Assembly: GCA_012837715.1 (NCBI GenBank)
Contig: DUQR01000021.1
Location: forward strand, 1-64,000
Source: Bacillota bacterium
GTDB lineage: Bacteria > Bacillota > UBA4882 > UBA10575
Length of the DNA: 64,000 nucleotides
Direction: 5' to 3'
Positions 53,077 through 63,053 of this stretch are shown piece after piece (position 1 is the first letter of the stretch; every line of letters begins with the position of its first letter). A program made the position numbers and the translations under genes. Under the pieces are notes generated by a model that saw only the letters and a program-made list of their open reading frames with translations, ran no database searches and was not told the origin of the DNA.

Positions 53077-53883
53077 ATGAGTTGGGGTATCTTGGCCGGA
53101 CAGGGACTACTTCCGCTGGAAGTAGGGGAAGGAATGAAAAGGGAAGGAATTGAACCCTTCGTCCTCTGTCTCGGGGAAAACGCGGCTCAGTTTAGGGAAG
53201 CCGGTTTTAACGTTGGCGAAGCCCAGTTAGGACAGCTCGGTTCGGTACGGCGTCTGCTTATTGAACACCGGGTCGACCAAATGGTCATGATCGGGAGGGT
53301 GGGGAAGGAAAATTTATTAGCGGGCGCGGTCGATCAGGAGCTATTGGGGTTGTTCGCGCAGCTTGCCAAGAAAAATGATGATACCCTGCAACTGGCGATT
53401 GTCAATTATTTCGAGGAACACGGGATCCGGATTGAAACCCAGACTCGTTTTTTAAAGCACCTCATCCCCGACCGGGGGGTGCTCACCGGCCCGGCTATAA
53501 GTCCGGAAGAGAAGGCCGATCTGGAATTGGGGTTTCGGATGGCCAAAGCAATTGGCCGCTTGGATATCGGCCAAAGTGTCGTAGTGAAAAAAGGGATGGT
53601 CTTAGCCATTGAAGCGGTGGAAGGGACGGACCAGACCATCCTCCGGGGCGGACAATATGGCGGTTCCGGAGTTGTGGTCGTCAAAGTGGCTAAACCCCAG
53701 CAAGATTTCCGTTTCGATGTGCCGGCGATTGGGCTCAATACCCTTCAGGCTTTGATCACAGTAAAGGCGCGGATTTTAGGGGTAGAGGCGGGGGCCACCT
53801 TTATCCTTGACCGGGAAAAATTCCTGGCGGAGGCGGAAGCGCACGGGATTACCGTGGTTGCCTTAGATGAGGTGGGCGCCTAA
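53077..53883 (+). CDS. lpxI: UDP-2,3-diacylglucosamine pyrophosphatase LpxI
   Basis: A 268-aa member of the DUF1009/LpxI family, which hydrolyses UDP-diacylglucosamine to lipid X in bacteria lacking LpxH. Segments: WGILAGQGLLPLEVGEGMKR, VDQMVMIGRVGKENLL, GPAISPEEKADLELGFRMAK, GQSVVVKKGMVLAIEAVEGT, DQTILRGGQYGG and FDVPAIGLNTLQAL. ATG at 53077 after GGGAAGGA; a TTG 3 nt earlier is in frame. Confidence 0.94.
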   Translation: MSWGILAGQGLLPLEVGEGMKREGIEPFVLCLGENAAQFREAGFNVGEAQLGQLGSVRRLLIEHRVDQMVMIGRVGKENLLAGAVDQELLGLFAQLAKKNDDTLQLAIVNYFEEHGIRIETQTRFLKHLIPDRGVLTGPAISPEEKADLELGFRMAKAIGRLDIGQSVVVKKGMVLAIEAVEGTDQTILRGGQYGGSGVVVVKVAKPQQDFRFDVPAIGLNTLQALITVKARILGVEAGATFILDREKFLAEAEAHGITVVALDEVGA

Positions 53884-54000
53884 TTCAAGTTAAACACGAT
53901 CTATCGGGAAAGCTTAGATGAACTTGGCATTAAAGACAACTATTGAGAGAAGGTTTTTTTTCAGCCTCCGCGAATATCAAACTGAGGAGGAACTTAAGTT

Positions 54001-54070
54001 AGGGTGTCGCTCACGCTGGCTACCGCAAGCTTTAGCGCAGGGATGGAAATTTGGAGCCGGCTGAGTCCAA
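54001..54070 (+). repeat. Intergenic element, copy B
   Basis: Reads AGGGTGTCGCTCACGCTGGC, TACCGCAAGCTTTAGCGCAG, GGATGGAAATTTGG, then GGCTGAGTCC. It aligns with copy A (12666-12736) over nearly 65 nt with about two thirds identity, and with copy C (17130-17200) in the GTCG, GGCTACCG, AAATT and TGAGT blocks. It lies 33 nt before the lptC-like start codon, in the leader region. Confidence 0.5.
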
Positions 54071-54102
54071 TACTGTTATTGTTTAAGGGGAGCAGAAGGG
54101 AA

Positions 54103-54678
54103 ATGAAGAAAACCAGGATGATTCTGATCATTGTTATCGGCCTTGGCCTCATCTCCCTTCTTTTCCTTTTTTTATGGGGTAAGGTGTGGCCGCCAAGCCG
54201 ACCTGTTCCGTTGTTGCCTTTAGTCCGGGAAGAGGAAGCCGTCCCGGTGGAAAACAATCCGGTTGAAAAGCCAAGTTTAGTCGGGGTCCAGATTGCTTTG
54301 GTCGATCGGGCGCAGCGTCTCAACTGGAAACTCTATGTTGAGCGAGTGGTGGAAGAGGATGGAATCTGTCTCCTGACCGGCATTGAGGGGGAGTATTATA
54401 CCCTTGGTGGCGACCAATATCGGGTTCAGGCGCCCGCAGGGGAGATGGGGAAGGATTTCTCTTGGTTGCGACTTTCCCCGGAAGTCAATGTGTCCGGGGG
54501 GGAAATTGAAATGCAGGTCGAAGAGTTGAGTTGGACAGCCGAAGCCGGGGAAGAGATTACCGGCCGGGGATTACGGATTGACGGAGAAAAGGTGTGGATT
54601 TCCGCGGAAAAGTTTATCTTTAATCCGGACAAAGGTGGTATCACCCTTCCCGGGGAGTCCCGCTGGTCTTTTCGCTAA
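54103..54678 (+). CDS. lptC: LptC-like LPS transport protein
   Basis: A 191-aa protein with one N-terminal membrane anchor (MILIIVIGLGLISLLFLFLW) and a periplasmic beta-rich domain. ICLLTGIEGEYYTLGGDQYR and LRIDGEKVWISAEKFIFNPD are jellyroll-type strands of the OstA/LptC superfamily. It should bridge the LptBFG ABC complex to LptA. ATG at 54103 follows AGAAGGGA; a longer frame from 54004 overlaps the intergenic element and is rejected. Confidence 0.72.
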   Translation: MKKTRMILIIVIGLGLISLLFLFLWGKVWPPSRPVPLLPLVREEEAVPVENNPVEKPSLVGVQIALVDRAQRLNWKLYVERVVEEDGICLLTGIEGEYYTLGGDQYRVQAPAGEMGKDFSWLRLSPEVNVSGGEIEMQVEELSWTAEAGEEITGRGLRIDGEKVWISAEKFIFNPDKGGITLPGESRWSFR

Positions 54679-54689
54679 GAAAGCTTAGG

Positions 54690-55484
54690 ATGAGGGGAAA
54701 GAGGTTAATGAGGCATAAATGTTTTAAGTTTCTTTGCGCAATGCTATTCTTGTTTTTTACCCTTCCTTTACCGGGGTGGGCGGCCGAACCAGTCGGCGGC
54801 GGAGTTGAAGTGATTGTTCCGGCGCAAGGCTTGACCGAGCTTAACCTGAAGAACGAAGTCTGTTTTTATCAGGGATCGCCTAAAGCGCCGATTGAAGTTT
54901 TACTAGAGGAACCCCCGATGCGCCTCTGGGCCGTGAAGGTCACTTACGACCAAGGAAAAGAGGTGTTAACCGCAGAAGAAGCGGTCAAACTGGAAGCGGA
55001 AAAGCTGGTGGCGACTGGCCCCGCCATGGTCTTCACCTCCGAACAGGCGCAGTTACCAGCCGGGGGCGAGCTTACCGCCTACGAACCGGAAATCCAGAAA
55101 TTAGTGGTGAATGGCGAATTCATCTACCGATTTACCGATCAATCTTTTGAGGGCAAAGGCGGATTCGTGCTACAGGGACCCGAGTGGACGCTGGAAGGGG
55201 AGCGTTTGGCCGGTAGTTGGCAAGAGGGAGAATTCATGGCCCATGGTCAACTCCATTTTTCTTCCCAGAATGTCTGGGGGGAGGCGGAAACAGTCACCTA
55301 TTACCAACAGGAAGACAGACTTATTCTGACCGGTTCTCCCTTCGTCCGGTGGGAAGAAGGGTTTCTCCAGGGCGAAACAGACACGGTGATCAGTCTAGAC
55401 CTGGCCAGTGGGCAAGCCAAGGTGGAAGGGCCTACCAAAACCCGTTTTTATCAAGATGGAGGAGTGCATCCCAGTGGCGATTGA
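54690..55484 (+). CDS. lptA: LptA/OstA-like periplasmic LPS-binding protein
   Basis: A 264-aa protein with a signal peptide (basic start MRGKRLMRHK, hydrophobic core FLCAMLFLFFTLPLPGWA, cleavage after AAE-type site). The mature part is repeated short beta strands typical of OstA: VLTAEEAVKLEAEKLVATGP, GKGGFVLQGPEWTLEGERLA, GEAETVTYYQQEDRLILTGS. It would form the filament linking inner and outer membranes. It is larger than E. coli LptA (185 aa). Its end overlaps the lptB start by 11 nt. Confidence 0.8.
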   Translation: MRGKRLMRHKCFKFLCAMLFLFFTLPLPGWAAEPVGGGVEVIVPAQGLTELNLKNEVCFYQGSPKAPIEVLLEEPPMRLWAVKVTYDQGKEVLTAEEAVKLEAEKLVATGPAMVFTSEQAQLPAGGELTAYEPEIQKLVVNGEFIYRFTDQSFEGKGGFVLQGPEWTLEGERLAGSWQEGEFMAHGQLHFSSQNVWGEAETVTYYQQEDRLILTGSPFVRWEEGFLQGETDTVISLDLASGQAKVEGPTKTRFYQDGGVHPSGD

Positions 55485-56193
55485 AGTGCATGGTTTAGTT
55501 AAAGAATACGGCCAACGGCGCGTTGTTGATCAGGTTAGTTTGGAAGTGAACCCTGGCGAAGTGGTGGGTCTTTTAGGGCCGAACGGCGCCGGGAAGACCA
55601 CGACCTTTTATATGATTGTTGGTTTGGAACGACCCCTCGCCGGCTGGATTAAAATCGACGGGCAGACCGTGACGCATTTACCTATGCATAAACGGGCCCG
55701 GTGCGGTGTTTCTTATTTAGCCCAGGAACCGTCGGTCTTTCGTAAGCTAACCGTTGAAGAGAATATCCTGGCTATTTTAGAATTGGTGATGAAAGATAAA
55801 AAACAGCGGTTCGACCGGTGTGATCAGTTGTTGAATGATTTCCATCTGAATAAAGTTAGGAAACATAAGGGTTTTATGCTCTCCGGGGGAGAGCGGCGGC
55901 GGGTGGAAATCGCCCGGGCGTTAGCGCAAAATCCCCGCTATATTTTGCTGGATGAACCTTTTACCGGTGTCGATCCCATTGCCGTGGCGGATCTTCAGGA
56001 TATCGTCAGAGAATTAAAGGAGATGGGTCTAGGCGTGCTCATCACCGACCACAGTGTCCGGGAAACCTTAGCCATTACCGATCGGGCCTATATCATGTAT
56101 TCCGGAAAGATTCTGGTCTCCGGGGAAGCGCAGGCCATTGCCGAAGATGAAAAGGCACGCAAATTTTATCTTGGTGATCGTTTTAATATGTAA
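55474..56193 (+). CDS. lptB: LPS export ATPase
   Basis: A 239-aa ABC ATPase, the size of LptB elsewhere. Walker A is LLGPNGAGKTTTFYMIVG, the LptB-specific GVSYLAQEPSVFRKLTVEEN contains the Q-loop, signature MLSGGERRRVEIARAL, Walker B ILLDEPFTGVDPIAV, and H-loop VLITDHSVRETLAI. GTG at 55474, 9 nt after GGAGGAG, gives the canonical length; longer starts inside lptA are less likely. Confidence 0.95.
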   Translation: MAIEVHGLVKEYGQRRVVDQVSLEVNPGEVVGLLGPNGAGKTTTFYMIVGLERPLAGWIKIDGQTVTHLPMHKRARCGVSYLAQEPSVFRKLTVEENILAILELVMKDKKQRFDRCDQLLNDFHLNKVRKHKGFMLSGGERRRVEIARALAQNPRYILLDEPFTGVDPIAVADLQDIVRELKEMGLGVLITDHSVRETLAITDRAYIMYSGKILVSGEAQAIAEDEKARKFYLGDRFNM

Positions 56194-56317
56194 CAAAAGC
56201 GGATCTAGTCCCCCAATCACCGCGGCGGTAGAATACTTTGGCAAGAAAGGCCGTTAGCGGAGGCGAATGGCACCCTAAAAAGCCTGGTTAAATGCGTTAA
56301 AGGCGGGAGTAATTAGC

Positions 56318-57409
56318 ATGCGGATTATTACAAAATATTTGTTAAAAGAATTATTGGGACCCTTCTTTTTTGGCTTTTTAGCCTTTAGTGGCATGTTTCT
56401 GGGGTTTTCCTTGGTTAATGTCATTCAATGGGCTGAGGCCTACCAGGTTCCCCTCTTCACCGTCTTGAAACTTTGGATTTATTGTTTTCCGGAGAATATG
56501 GCCTATGGGATCTACATCGGAATGCTCTTGGCGACGCTTCTCGGGTTAGGACGGATGACCAGCCACAGCGAGACCATAGCCATGCAGGCCGGAGGGATGA
56601 GTTTTTTACGGATTGCCACGCCGGTCCTCCTCACCGGGGCCATTCTGACCGTGGGCACCTTCTTTCTGAATGAAGCCCTCACTCCCCTGGCGAAACATGC
56701 CTACCGGGAAGAACAAGCCTTCTTACGGCATGATAAACCAAAAGGGATTGTGGAAGAGTATTTCTACGCTGAACGGGGGAAGAATGGGAGCAAACGTTTG
56801 GTTTATGCTGAAGAATACCACGCGGCGGAGGAAAGGTTTATCAATGTGATGATCCAAGAGATCGAACAGGGGAGATTAGTTCGAACTCTGAAAAGCAAGG
56901 AATTGTTGTGGGGGAATGAAGGCTGGTATTTTAAAGACGGTGAAATCTTTACCTACCGGGAAGACGCGGTGATTCCGGTCCGGGTGACAGCAGGGCGCAA
57001 TCCTTCCGGTTTTACGAAAACACCGGCGGAGGTCATCCGGTTGACCCGGCGCCCCGAGGAGATGAATTGGTGGGAGCTTAAATGGTACCTGGAGAATACC
57101 AAAATGAGCACAAAAAACCGCCGCCGTTACGAGGTGCAGCTGCACCTGAAAACAGCCTTTCCCTTTGCCTGCTTTGTCTTTGCCCTCCTTGGAACGCCTT
57201 TGGCTTTACAATCCCAGCGGCGGACTTCTTCGGCGGGTTTGGGGATCTGTTTGCTTAATGTCATCTTTTATTATTTATTCATGGCCTTAGGGACCTTTTT
57301 GGGGCAATCGGGGGCGACTCCTCCCTGGTTGGGTGCTTGGTTACAGAATATAGTCATCGGCGGTTATGGGCTTTATTTATTCCTGAAAAAAGCGCTCTAT
57401 CTAAGCTAA
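56318..57409 (+). CDS. LptF/LptG (YjgP/YjgQ) family permease
   Basis: A 363-aa inner-membrane permease. Three N-terminal helices (GPFFFGFLAFSGMFLGFSLV; AYGIYIGMLLATLLGLGRM, SHSETIAMQAGGMSFLRIA), a periplasmic beta domain (about 130-260) and three C-terminal helices (FPFACFVFALLGTPLALQSQ and following). Only one such gene is here, whereas E. coli needs LptF plus LptG. It may work as a homodimer or with a partner encoded elsewhere. RBS GGCGGGAG. The 124-nt gap after lptB shows nothing certain. Confidence 0.93.
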   Translation: MRIITKYLLKELLGPFFFGFLAFSGMFLGFSLVNVIQWAEAYQVPLFTVLKLWIYCFPENMAYGIYIGMLLATLLGLGRMTSHSETIAMQAGGMSFLRIATPVLLTGAILTVGTFFLNEALTPLAKHAYREEQAFLRHDKPKGIVEEYFYAERGKNGSKRLVYAEEYHAAEERFINVMIQEIEQGRLVRTLKSKELLWGNEGWYFKDGEIFTYREDAVIPVRVTAGRNPSGFTKTPAEVIRLTRRPEEMNWWELKWYLENTKMSTKNRRRYEVQLHLKTAFPFACFVFALLGTPLALQSQRRTSSAGLGICLLNVIFYYLFMALGTFLGQSGATPPWLGAWLQNIVIGGYGLYLFLKKALYLS

Positions 57410-57420
57410 GGGGGAGCAAA

Positions 57421-58461
57421 TTGTACGGTATAATCCTGATTTTAACCATTGCTTTATTGGGCGGAATTATTGCCCTGCTGGGCGATAGGGTCGGTATGCG
57501 AGTCGGTAAAAAGCGGTTGTCCCTGTGCGGGCTCCGGCCGAAATATACATCGATGATCATTACGGTGGTGACCGGGATCATGATCGCCGGAACCACCCTT
57601 TTATTATTGGCGGTAGTTTCTAAAGACGTCCGGACGGCGCTTTTCCGGATGAAAACTCTCCAACAGGAGCTGGCCGTAACTAAATCCGAACTTCTTTTGG
57701 AACAAGAACGCTTAACCGAGTTGGAAGCGGTGACCAAGGAGCTTCAAGAAAAACAGCTGGCGCTGGAGGTGGAGAAGGAACGCCTGCTCAAGGAGATCCA
57801 AGCCTATTCTGGTGAAGCCTCTTTCCTTCGGGCCAACGGGAACTTGGACCAAAGGGACCGATACCTTTTTAAGGAGGGAGAGATCCTGGCCACTACGGTG
57901 GTGGCGGCCGAAGCCGATCGGGCGACGATCCAAAAGCAATTGGAAACCCTTTTGCAAACAGCCAACCAGCTGGCTTTAGCCCGTGGGGGCCGTCTCCCCG
58001 GCAAGATTAATGAGGCTTTGGTGCTAGCGACCGAATTTGCTCCGTTGGCGAATTATGCCGCCTCCTTGAGTACCGCCGCGAAGCCGGGGATTTTAAGGTT
58101 GGTGGTGGCGCGGAATACGGAGGTCTTTACGGAGGTGCCGGTTTCCTTTGCCTATTTTCCCAACCGGCGGGTGTTTAGTGCAGGGGAAATTATAGCCGAA
58201 AAGGAGGTATCATCCTTGACGGCGGAAGAGGATCTCTTGGATCAGATCGTTACTTGTTTGGCGGAGGTGAAACAGACCGCCATTACCAAGGGGATGCGGG
58301 TGGAAGGACAAGCGCTAAGCCAGATCCTCCCTGCGGATGAAATTACGGAGGCTCTTACCCGGATGAAGGCGGGGAAGGGCAAGCGGGTCTTCCGGCTTGT
58401 GGCGGCGACTGACCTCTGGGTTGTCGACGAAGAGCTTAAAGTCAAGATTAATCCAGATTAA
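57421..58461 (+). CDS. DUF3084-type membrane protein
   Basis: A 346-aa protein with two N-terminal membrane helices (YGIILILTIALLGGIIALLG and MIITVVTGIMIAGTTLLLLA), a coiled coil (about 85-150: TLQQELAVTKSELLLEQERL and on), and a C-terminal domain. GDRVGMRVGKKRLSLCGLRP between the helices is the family hallmark. Known mostly as an uncharacterised domain. TTG start (57421) with AGGGGGAG, 12 nt after the lptF/G gene, so probably part of the LPS export operon. Confidence 0.8.
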   Translation: MYGIILILTIALLGGIIALLGDRVGMRVGKKRLSLCGLRPKYTSMIITVVTGIMIAGTTLLLLAVVSKDVRTALFRMKTLQQELAVTKSELLLEQERLTELEAVTKELQEKQLALEVEKERLLKEIQAYSGEASFLRANGNLDQRDRYLFKEGEILATTVVAAEADRATIQKQLETLLQTANQLALARGGRLPGKINEALVLATEFAPLANYAASLSTAAKPGILRLVVARNTEVFTEVPVSFAYFPNRRVFSAGEIIAEKEVSSLTAEEDLLDQIVTCLAEVKQTAITKGMRVEGQALSQILPADEITEALTRMKAGKGKRVFRLVAATDLWVVDEELKVKINPD

Positions 58462-58475
58462 TTAGGAGACAACAG

Positions 58476-58901
58476 GTGATAAAGTTGACGATTTTAGCAA
58501 TTGATCCGGGTAAACACAAATTCGGTTATGCGGTGTTGAGCAAGGAGAAAGAGGTGTTAAGGCAAGGAACGGTCGAAGTTGGCTCCCTTTACTCCGTTGT
58601 GGACCGGATGGTAACTTTGTTTAACGTGAAAACAGTGGTCATAGGGGACCGGACGGGTGGAACCCAGTTTTTTACCACACTAAGGCCAGCCTTGGAGAAA
58701 CAAGGCCTTAAGTTGTCGCTGATCGAGGAAGACGGCTCCAGTCGTGAAGGCCGGGGCCGCTTTTTGGCGGCGAACCGTAAGGGCTGGCGCCGCCTAGTTC
58801 CCCTTGGGTTGCAGTCGCCCTGGCGGGCTTATGATGATTACGCCGCCGTAATCTTGGGGGAACGGTATTTGGACAAGCTTTTTCCCCGTTGTAAGCACTA
58901 A
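58476..58901 (+). CDS. YqgF/RuvC-like RNase H-fold protein
   Basis: A 141-aa protein starting LTILAIDPGKHKFGYAVLSK, with an RNase H-fold active site: D in IDPG, E in SLIEEDGSS and D in YDDYAAVIL. It is close to the YqgF (pre-16S rRNA processing) family but basic and divergent in the middle (REGRGRFLAANRKGWRRL). It is the last gene of the lpt-DUF3084 run, 14 nt downstream. Confidence 0.75.
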   Translation: MIKLTILAIDPGKHKFGYAVLSKEKEVLRQGTVEVGSLYSVVDRMVTLFNVKTVVIGDRTGGTQFFTTLRPALEKQGLKLSLIEEDGSSREGRGRFLAANRKGWRRLVPLGLQSPWRAYDDYAAVILGERYLDKLFPRCKH

Positions 58902-58902
58902 A

Positions 58903-58932
58903 AAGGAGCCAATACAATTTTATTGTCTTGGC
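58903..58932 (-). terminator. Terminator for the 66-aa gene
   Basis: Stem GCCAAtACAAT (58908-58918) with ATTGTcTTGGC (58922-58932), one mismatch. On the minus strand it is followed by TCCTTTTT. It also contains CCAATACAAT, seen in two other intergenic hairpin or repeat sequences of the window. Confidence 0.65.
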
Positions 58933-58989
58933 CTGCTTAAAACAGCGGATAAGCCCGTTCCGTAATGAACCAATCCGGGGCGCATCCGG

Positions 58990-59190
58990 TTAGCGGATGA
59001 GATAATTGTAACCTTCAATGGTGAATTCATCGGCAATCTCCAGTTTGTCCTGGAGCTGTCTTAGAATGACGGGGTTGATTTGGGCGGGGGCTTCACCTAA
59101 GGTCTCGCGGTAGATCCTTCTGCTGACCGTACTTTCCGGGTGTTCCCGCACAAACTGGATAATCTCTTCAATCTCCCGGTTTTTTTTCAT
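58990..59190 (-). CDS. Small protein of unknown function, 66 aa
   Basis: A 66-aa charged helical protein (REIEEIIQFVREHPESTVSR; ILRQLQDKLEIADEFTIEGY). A strong RBS (AAAGGGGGA) precedes the ATG and a terminator follows, so it is probably expressed. I do not recognise a family. No cysteines and no membrane segment. It is transcribed opposite to both neighbours. Confidence 0.7.
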   Translation of the reverse strand: MKKNREIEEIIQFVREHPESTVSRRIYRETLGEAPAQINPVILRQLQDKLEIADEFTIEGYNYLIR

Positions 59191-59475
59191 GGAAAATCCC
59201 CCTTTGCATCGCTAGGTCCTTTTTATTTTTCCGGTGATCGTTGATCCGGCTCCAGCGTGGAAAAGCCATGATGTTGGTGCTGGCCTGATTATTTCCTTAG
59301 ATTGGGCGTTTTGCCGGTAAGCCGGGAAGAGAGGACGAACATAATATGTTATTGAATTGCATAATTCATTTATTCCCGATTTACACGGAAAATATTGATC
59401 GGCGCCATGGAAGGCCCATTTATGCGATTCGCTTGGAACAAAGACCCTTCTCAAAGGGAGAAAAGGGGGAGAGAA

Positions 59476-59964
59476 ATGTCTGTAGAGGTAATTGCCGAAG
59501 CCCAGGTCCAGGTCTTGGTAGAAGATACCATCGACCTTTTCACTCCGGCCCAAAAAATCGATGAAATCAGGGCTGTTGTTCAAAACCTCCGCTGTCATGT
59601 GATCCCCGGCAAGGTAATCTTCCAGGGGATTCTCCATAAACAAATTTTCTTTGTCAATGCCGATAATGTTGTGGTCCACCAAGGCGTGGATATTCCCTTC
59701 TCCGGATTTGTCGAGATCCCCGCGGCTGAACCCGGGCAATTTTGTCAGCTGGCGGCAACAATTGAGTTCATCGATTTTGAGCTCCTCAGTCCAACCCAGC
59801 TCCGGGAGACTACGGTTATTTTGGTTAATGTCCAATTGTTGAATACGGCGCCTCTTCAATTCCTTGCCAACTTTAACAGTACTACATCCAACCGGCCGGC
59901 AGTTTTTAACGGCGTCAACAACGCCTTTATTGCGCGAGGGCCTGGCCAGTCCGGGAAAGGATAA
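59476..59964 (+). CDS. DUF3794 (SPOCS-domain) protein
   Basis: A 162-aa protein: one SPOCS/DUF3794 domain, seen in VISLKCHVIPGKVIFQG-like form as NLRCHVIPGKVIFQGILHKQ, then QGVDIPFSGFVEIPAAEPGQ. Such domains occur in spore coat and cortex morphogenetic proteins such as SipL and in LysM fusions. Here it stands alone without LysM. The C-terminal tail is N/S/T-rich. ATG at 59476 after GGGGGAGA; the frame is open further up without a site. A sporulation role is likely. Confidence 0.8.
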   Translation: MSVEVIAEAQVQVLVEDTIDLFTPAQKIDEIRAVVQNLRCHVIPGKVIFQGILHKQIFFVNADNVVVHQGVDIPFSGFVEIPAAEPGQFCQLAATIEFIDFELLSPTQLRETTVILVNVQLLNTAPLQFLANFNSTTSNRPAVFNGVNNAFIARGPGQSGKG

Positions 59965-60003
59965 AAAAAGATCGGATTTAGTTAAATTTCCAGTATTTAT
60001 AGG

Positions 60004-60032
60004 TTGCATTTTCCGTCTTAATCATGTAAAAT
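60004..60032 (+). promoter_or_regulatory. Promoter of tRNA-Arg
   Basis: TTGCAT (60004-60009), 17 nt, TAAAAT (60027-60032), 18 nt before the mature tRNA 5' end. Confidence 0.75.
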
Positions 60033-60049
60033 AATTTAAGGATTCTTAA

Positions 60050-60124
60050 GCGCCCGTAGCTCAGGGGATAGAGCACTGGCCTCCGGAGCCAGGTGCACAG
60101 GTTCGATTCCTGTCGGGCGCACCA
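60050..60124 (+). tRNA. tRNA-Arg (anticodon CCG)
   Basis: 75 nt with encoded CCA. Acceptor arm GCGCCCG (60050-60056) pairs with CGGGCGC (60114-60120). The anticodon arm CTGGC-CTCCGGA-GCCAG carries CCG, reading CGG arginine codons. The T arm is CAGG-TTCGATT-CCTG. It abuts an integrase remnant. Confidence 0.97.
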
Positions 60125-60373
60125 TCAAGAAATAGAGAAGCGACGCGGTTTTCCCTGCGTCGCTTTTTTGGTTTCCCGTTCTTTTTGCCGTTCCTTTACC
60201 AGTTTGTCAATATTCATAACTTTCTCCATTTTTCTATTAGCTTCTTCTCGCATCTTCGGCAGGACGTGGCTATCGATATTCCCAGTAGTCCGGATGCCGG
60301 CGTGACGGAGGCGCTCTTGCACAGTTTTCAAGTGTACGCCCTGGTATCGGAAGGACATATAATGGGTAGCCTC
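60125..60373 (-). pseudogene. Decayed tyrosine-recombinase (phage integrase) C-terminus
   Basis: The minus-strand frame reads EATHYMSFRYQGVHLKTVQE, RLRHAGIRTTGNIDSHVLPK, then MREEANRKMEKVMNIDKLV. It matches the C-terminal catalytic part of Tn916/phage-type integrases (QGVHLKTVQERLGHSSIxTT-xDIYSHVLP). The GH of the active-site HxxR region has become RH, and the nucleophilic Tyr of DIYSHV is an Asp. A stop (TAG) interrupts the frame just upstream of EATH. Its stop codon begins at the base after the tRNA CCA, the usual place for an integrase at attL of a tRNA-integrated element. The rest of the element is gone. Confidence 0.8.
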
Positions 60374-62664
<2,291 letters not shown>

Positions 62665-63053
62665 AAAAAGCCGGGACAGCGGCGGTGGCTAGTGACGACT
62701 AAGAACAAAAGGGCAGATATACAGCGAGTTAGCCCGGCGCGGGGATCGTATTTTACAAAAATGTAATAAAAAATAACAAAGGTAAAAAAAGAATTCTGTC
62801 GCATAAATTATCGGTTTGTTTCTATAAAGATTACATGGGGATCCAGACCGGGCCGAATTCCGGCGGTGAGGATCCCCTGTTTTTTGACGGAATGGTTGGC
62901 GCCAACCGGATTGGTTAAGATTGGAAAGCCTTTTTTATCTGCTCTTATATTTATAAATATCCATCTTTTCCTAGGGATAATCGGTAAACAAAGATAGAGG
63001 ATTTTTGGCTTCGATCAAAAATATATAGAGTTATATGGAGGTAGGTAAGGAAG
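62665..63053. other. Intergenic region after ligA
   Basis: No gene supported. It holds the terminator at 62837-62885 and A/T-rich DNA before the opp/dpp gene. A possible promoter near 62920-62955 reads TTGGAA, 18-19 nt, then TTATAT or TATATT. Confidence 0.4.
62837..62885 (+). terminator. Terminator after ligA
   Basis: Outer stem GGGGATCC (62837-62844) with GGATCCCC (62870-62877), enclosing an inner CCGG..CCGG hairpin, then TGTTTTTT. Confidence 0.8.

Noticed and set aside
52863-53153. 96-aa frame between lpxA and lpxI
   Set aside because: It spans a perfect palindrome, has no ribosome-binding site, and overlaps the lpxI start in another frame.
54004-54035. Resemblance of intergenic copy B (GTCGCTCACG..GGATGGAAAT) to the CRISPR repeat at the window start
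   Set aside because: Only about ten bases at one end match, the palindrome AGGAGC is absent, and copies A and C resemble the CRISPR repeat even less.
59212-60009. 265-aa minus-strand frame opposite the DUF3794 gene
   Set aside because: It is the antisense of a clear SPOCS-domain protein and of non-coding flanks; no ribosome-binding site.
60125-60358. 77-aa frame as an intact recombinase or excisionase
   Set aside because: It lacks the N-terminal and most catalytic residues, the Tyr position is Asp, and a stop codon interrupts the upstream part.
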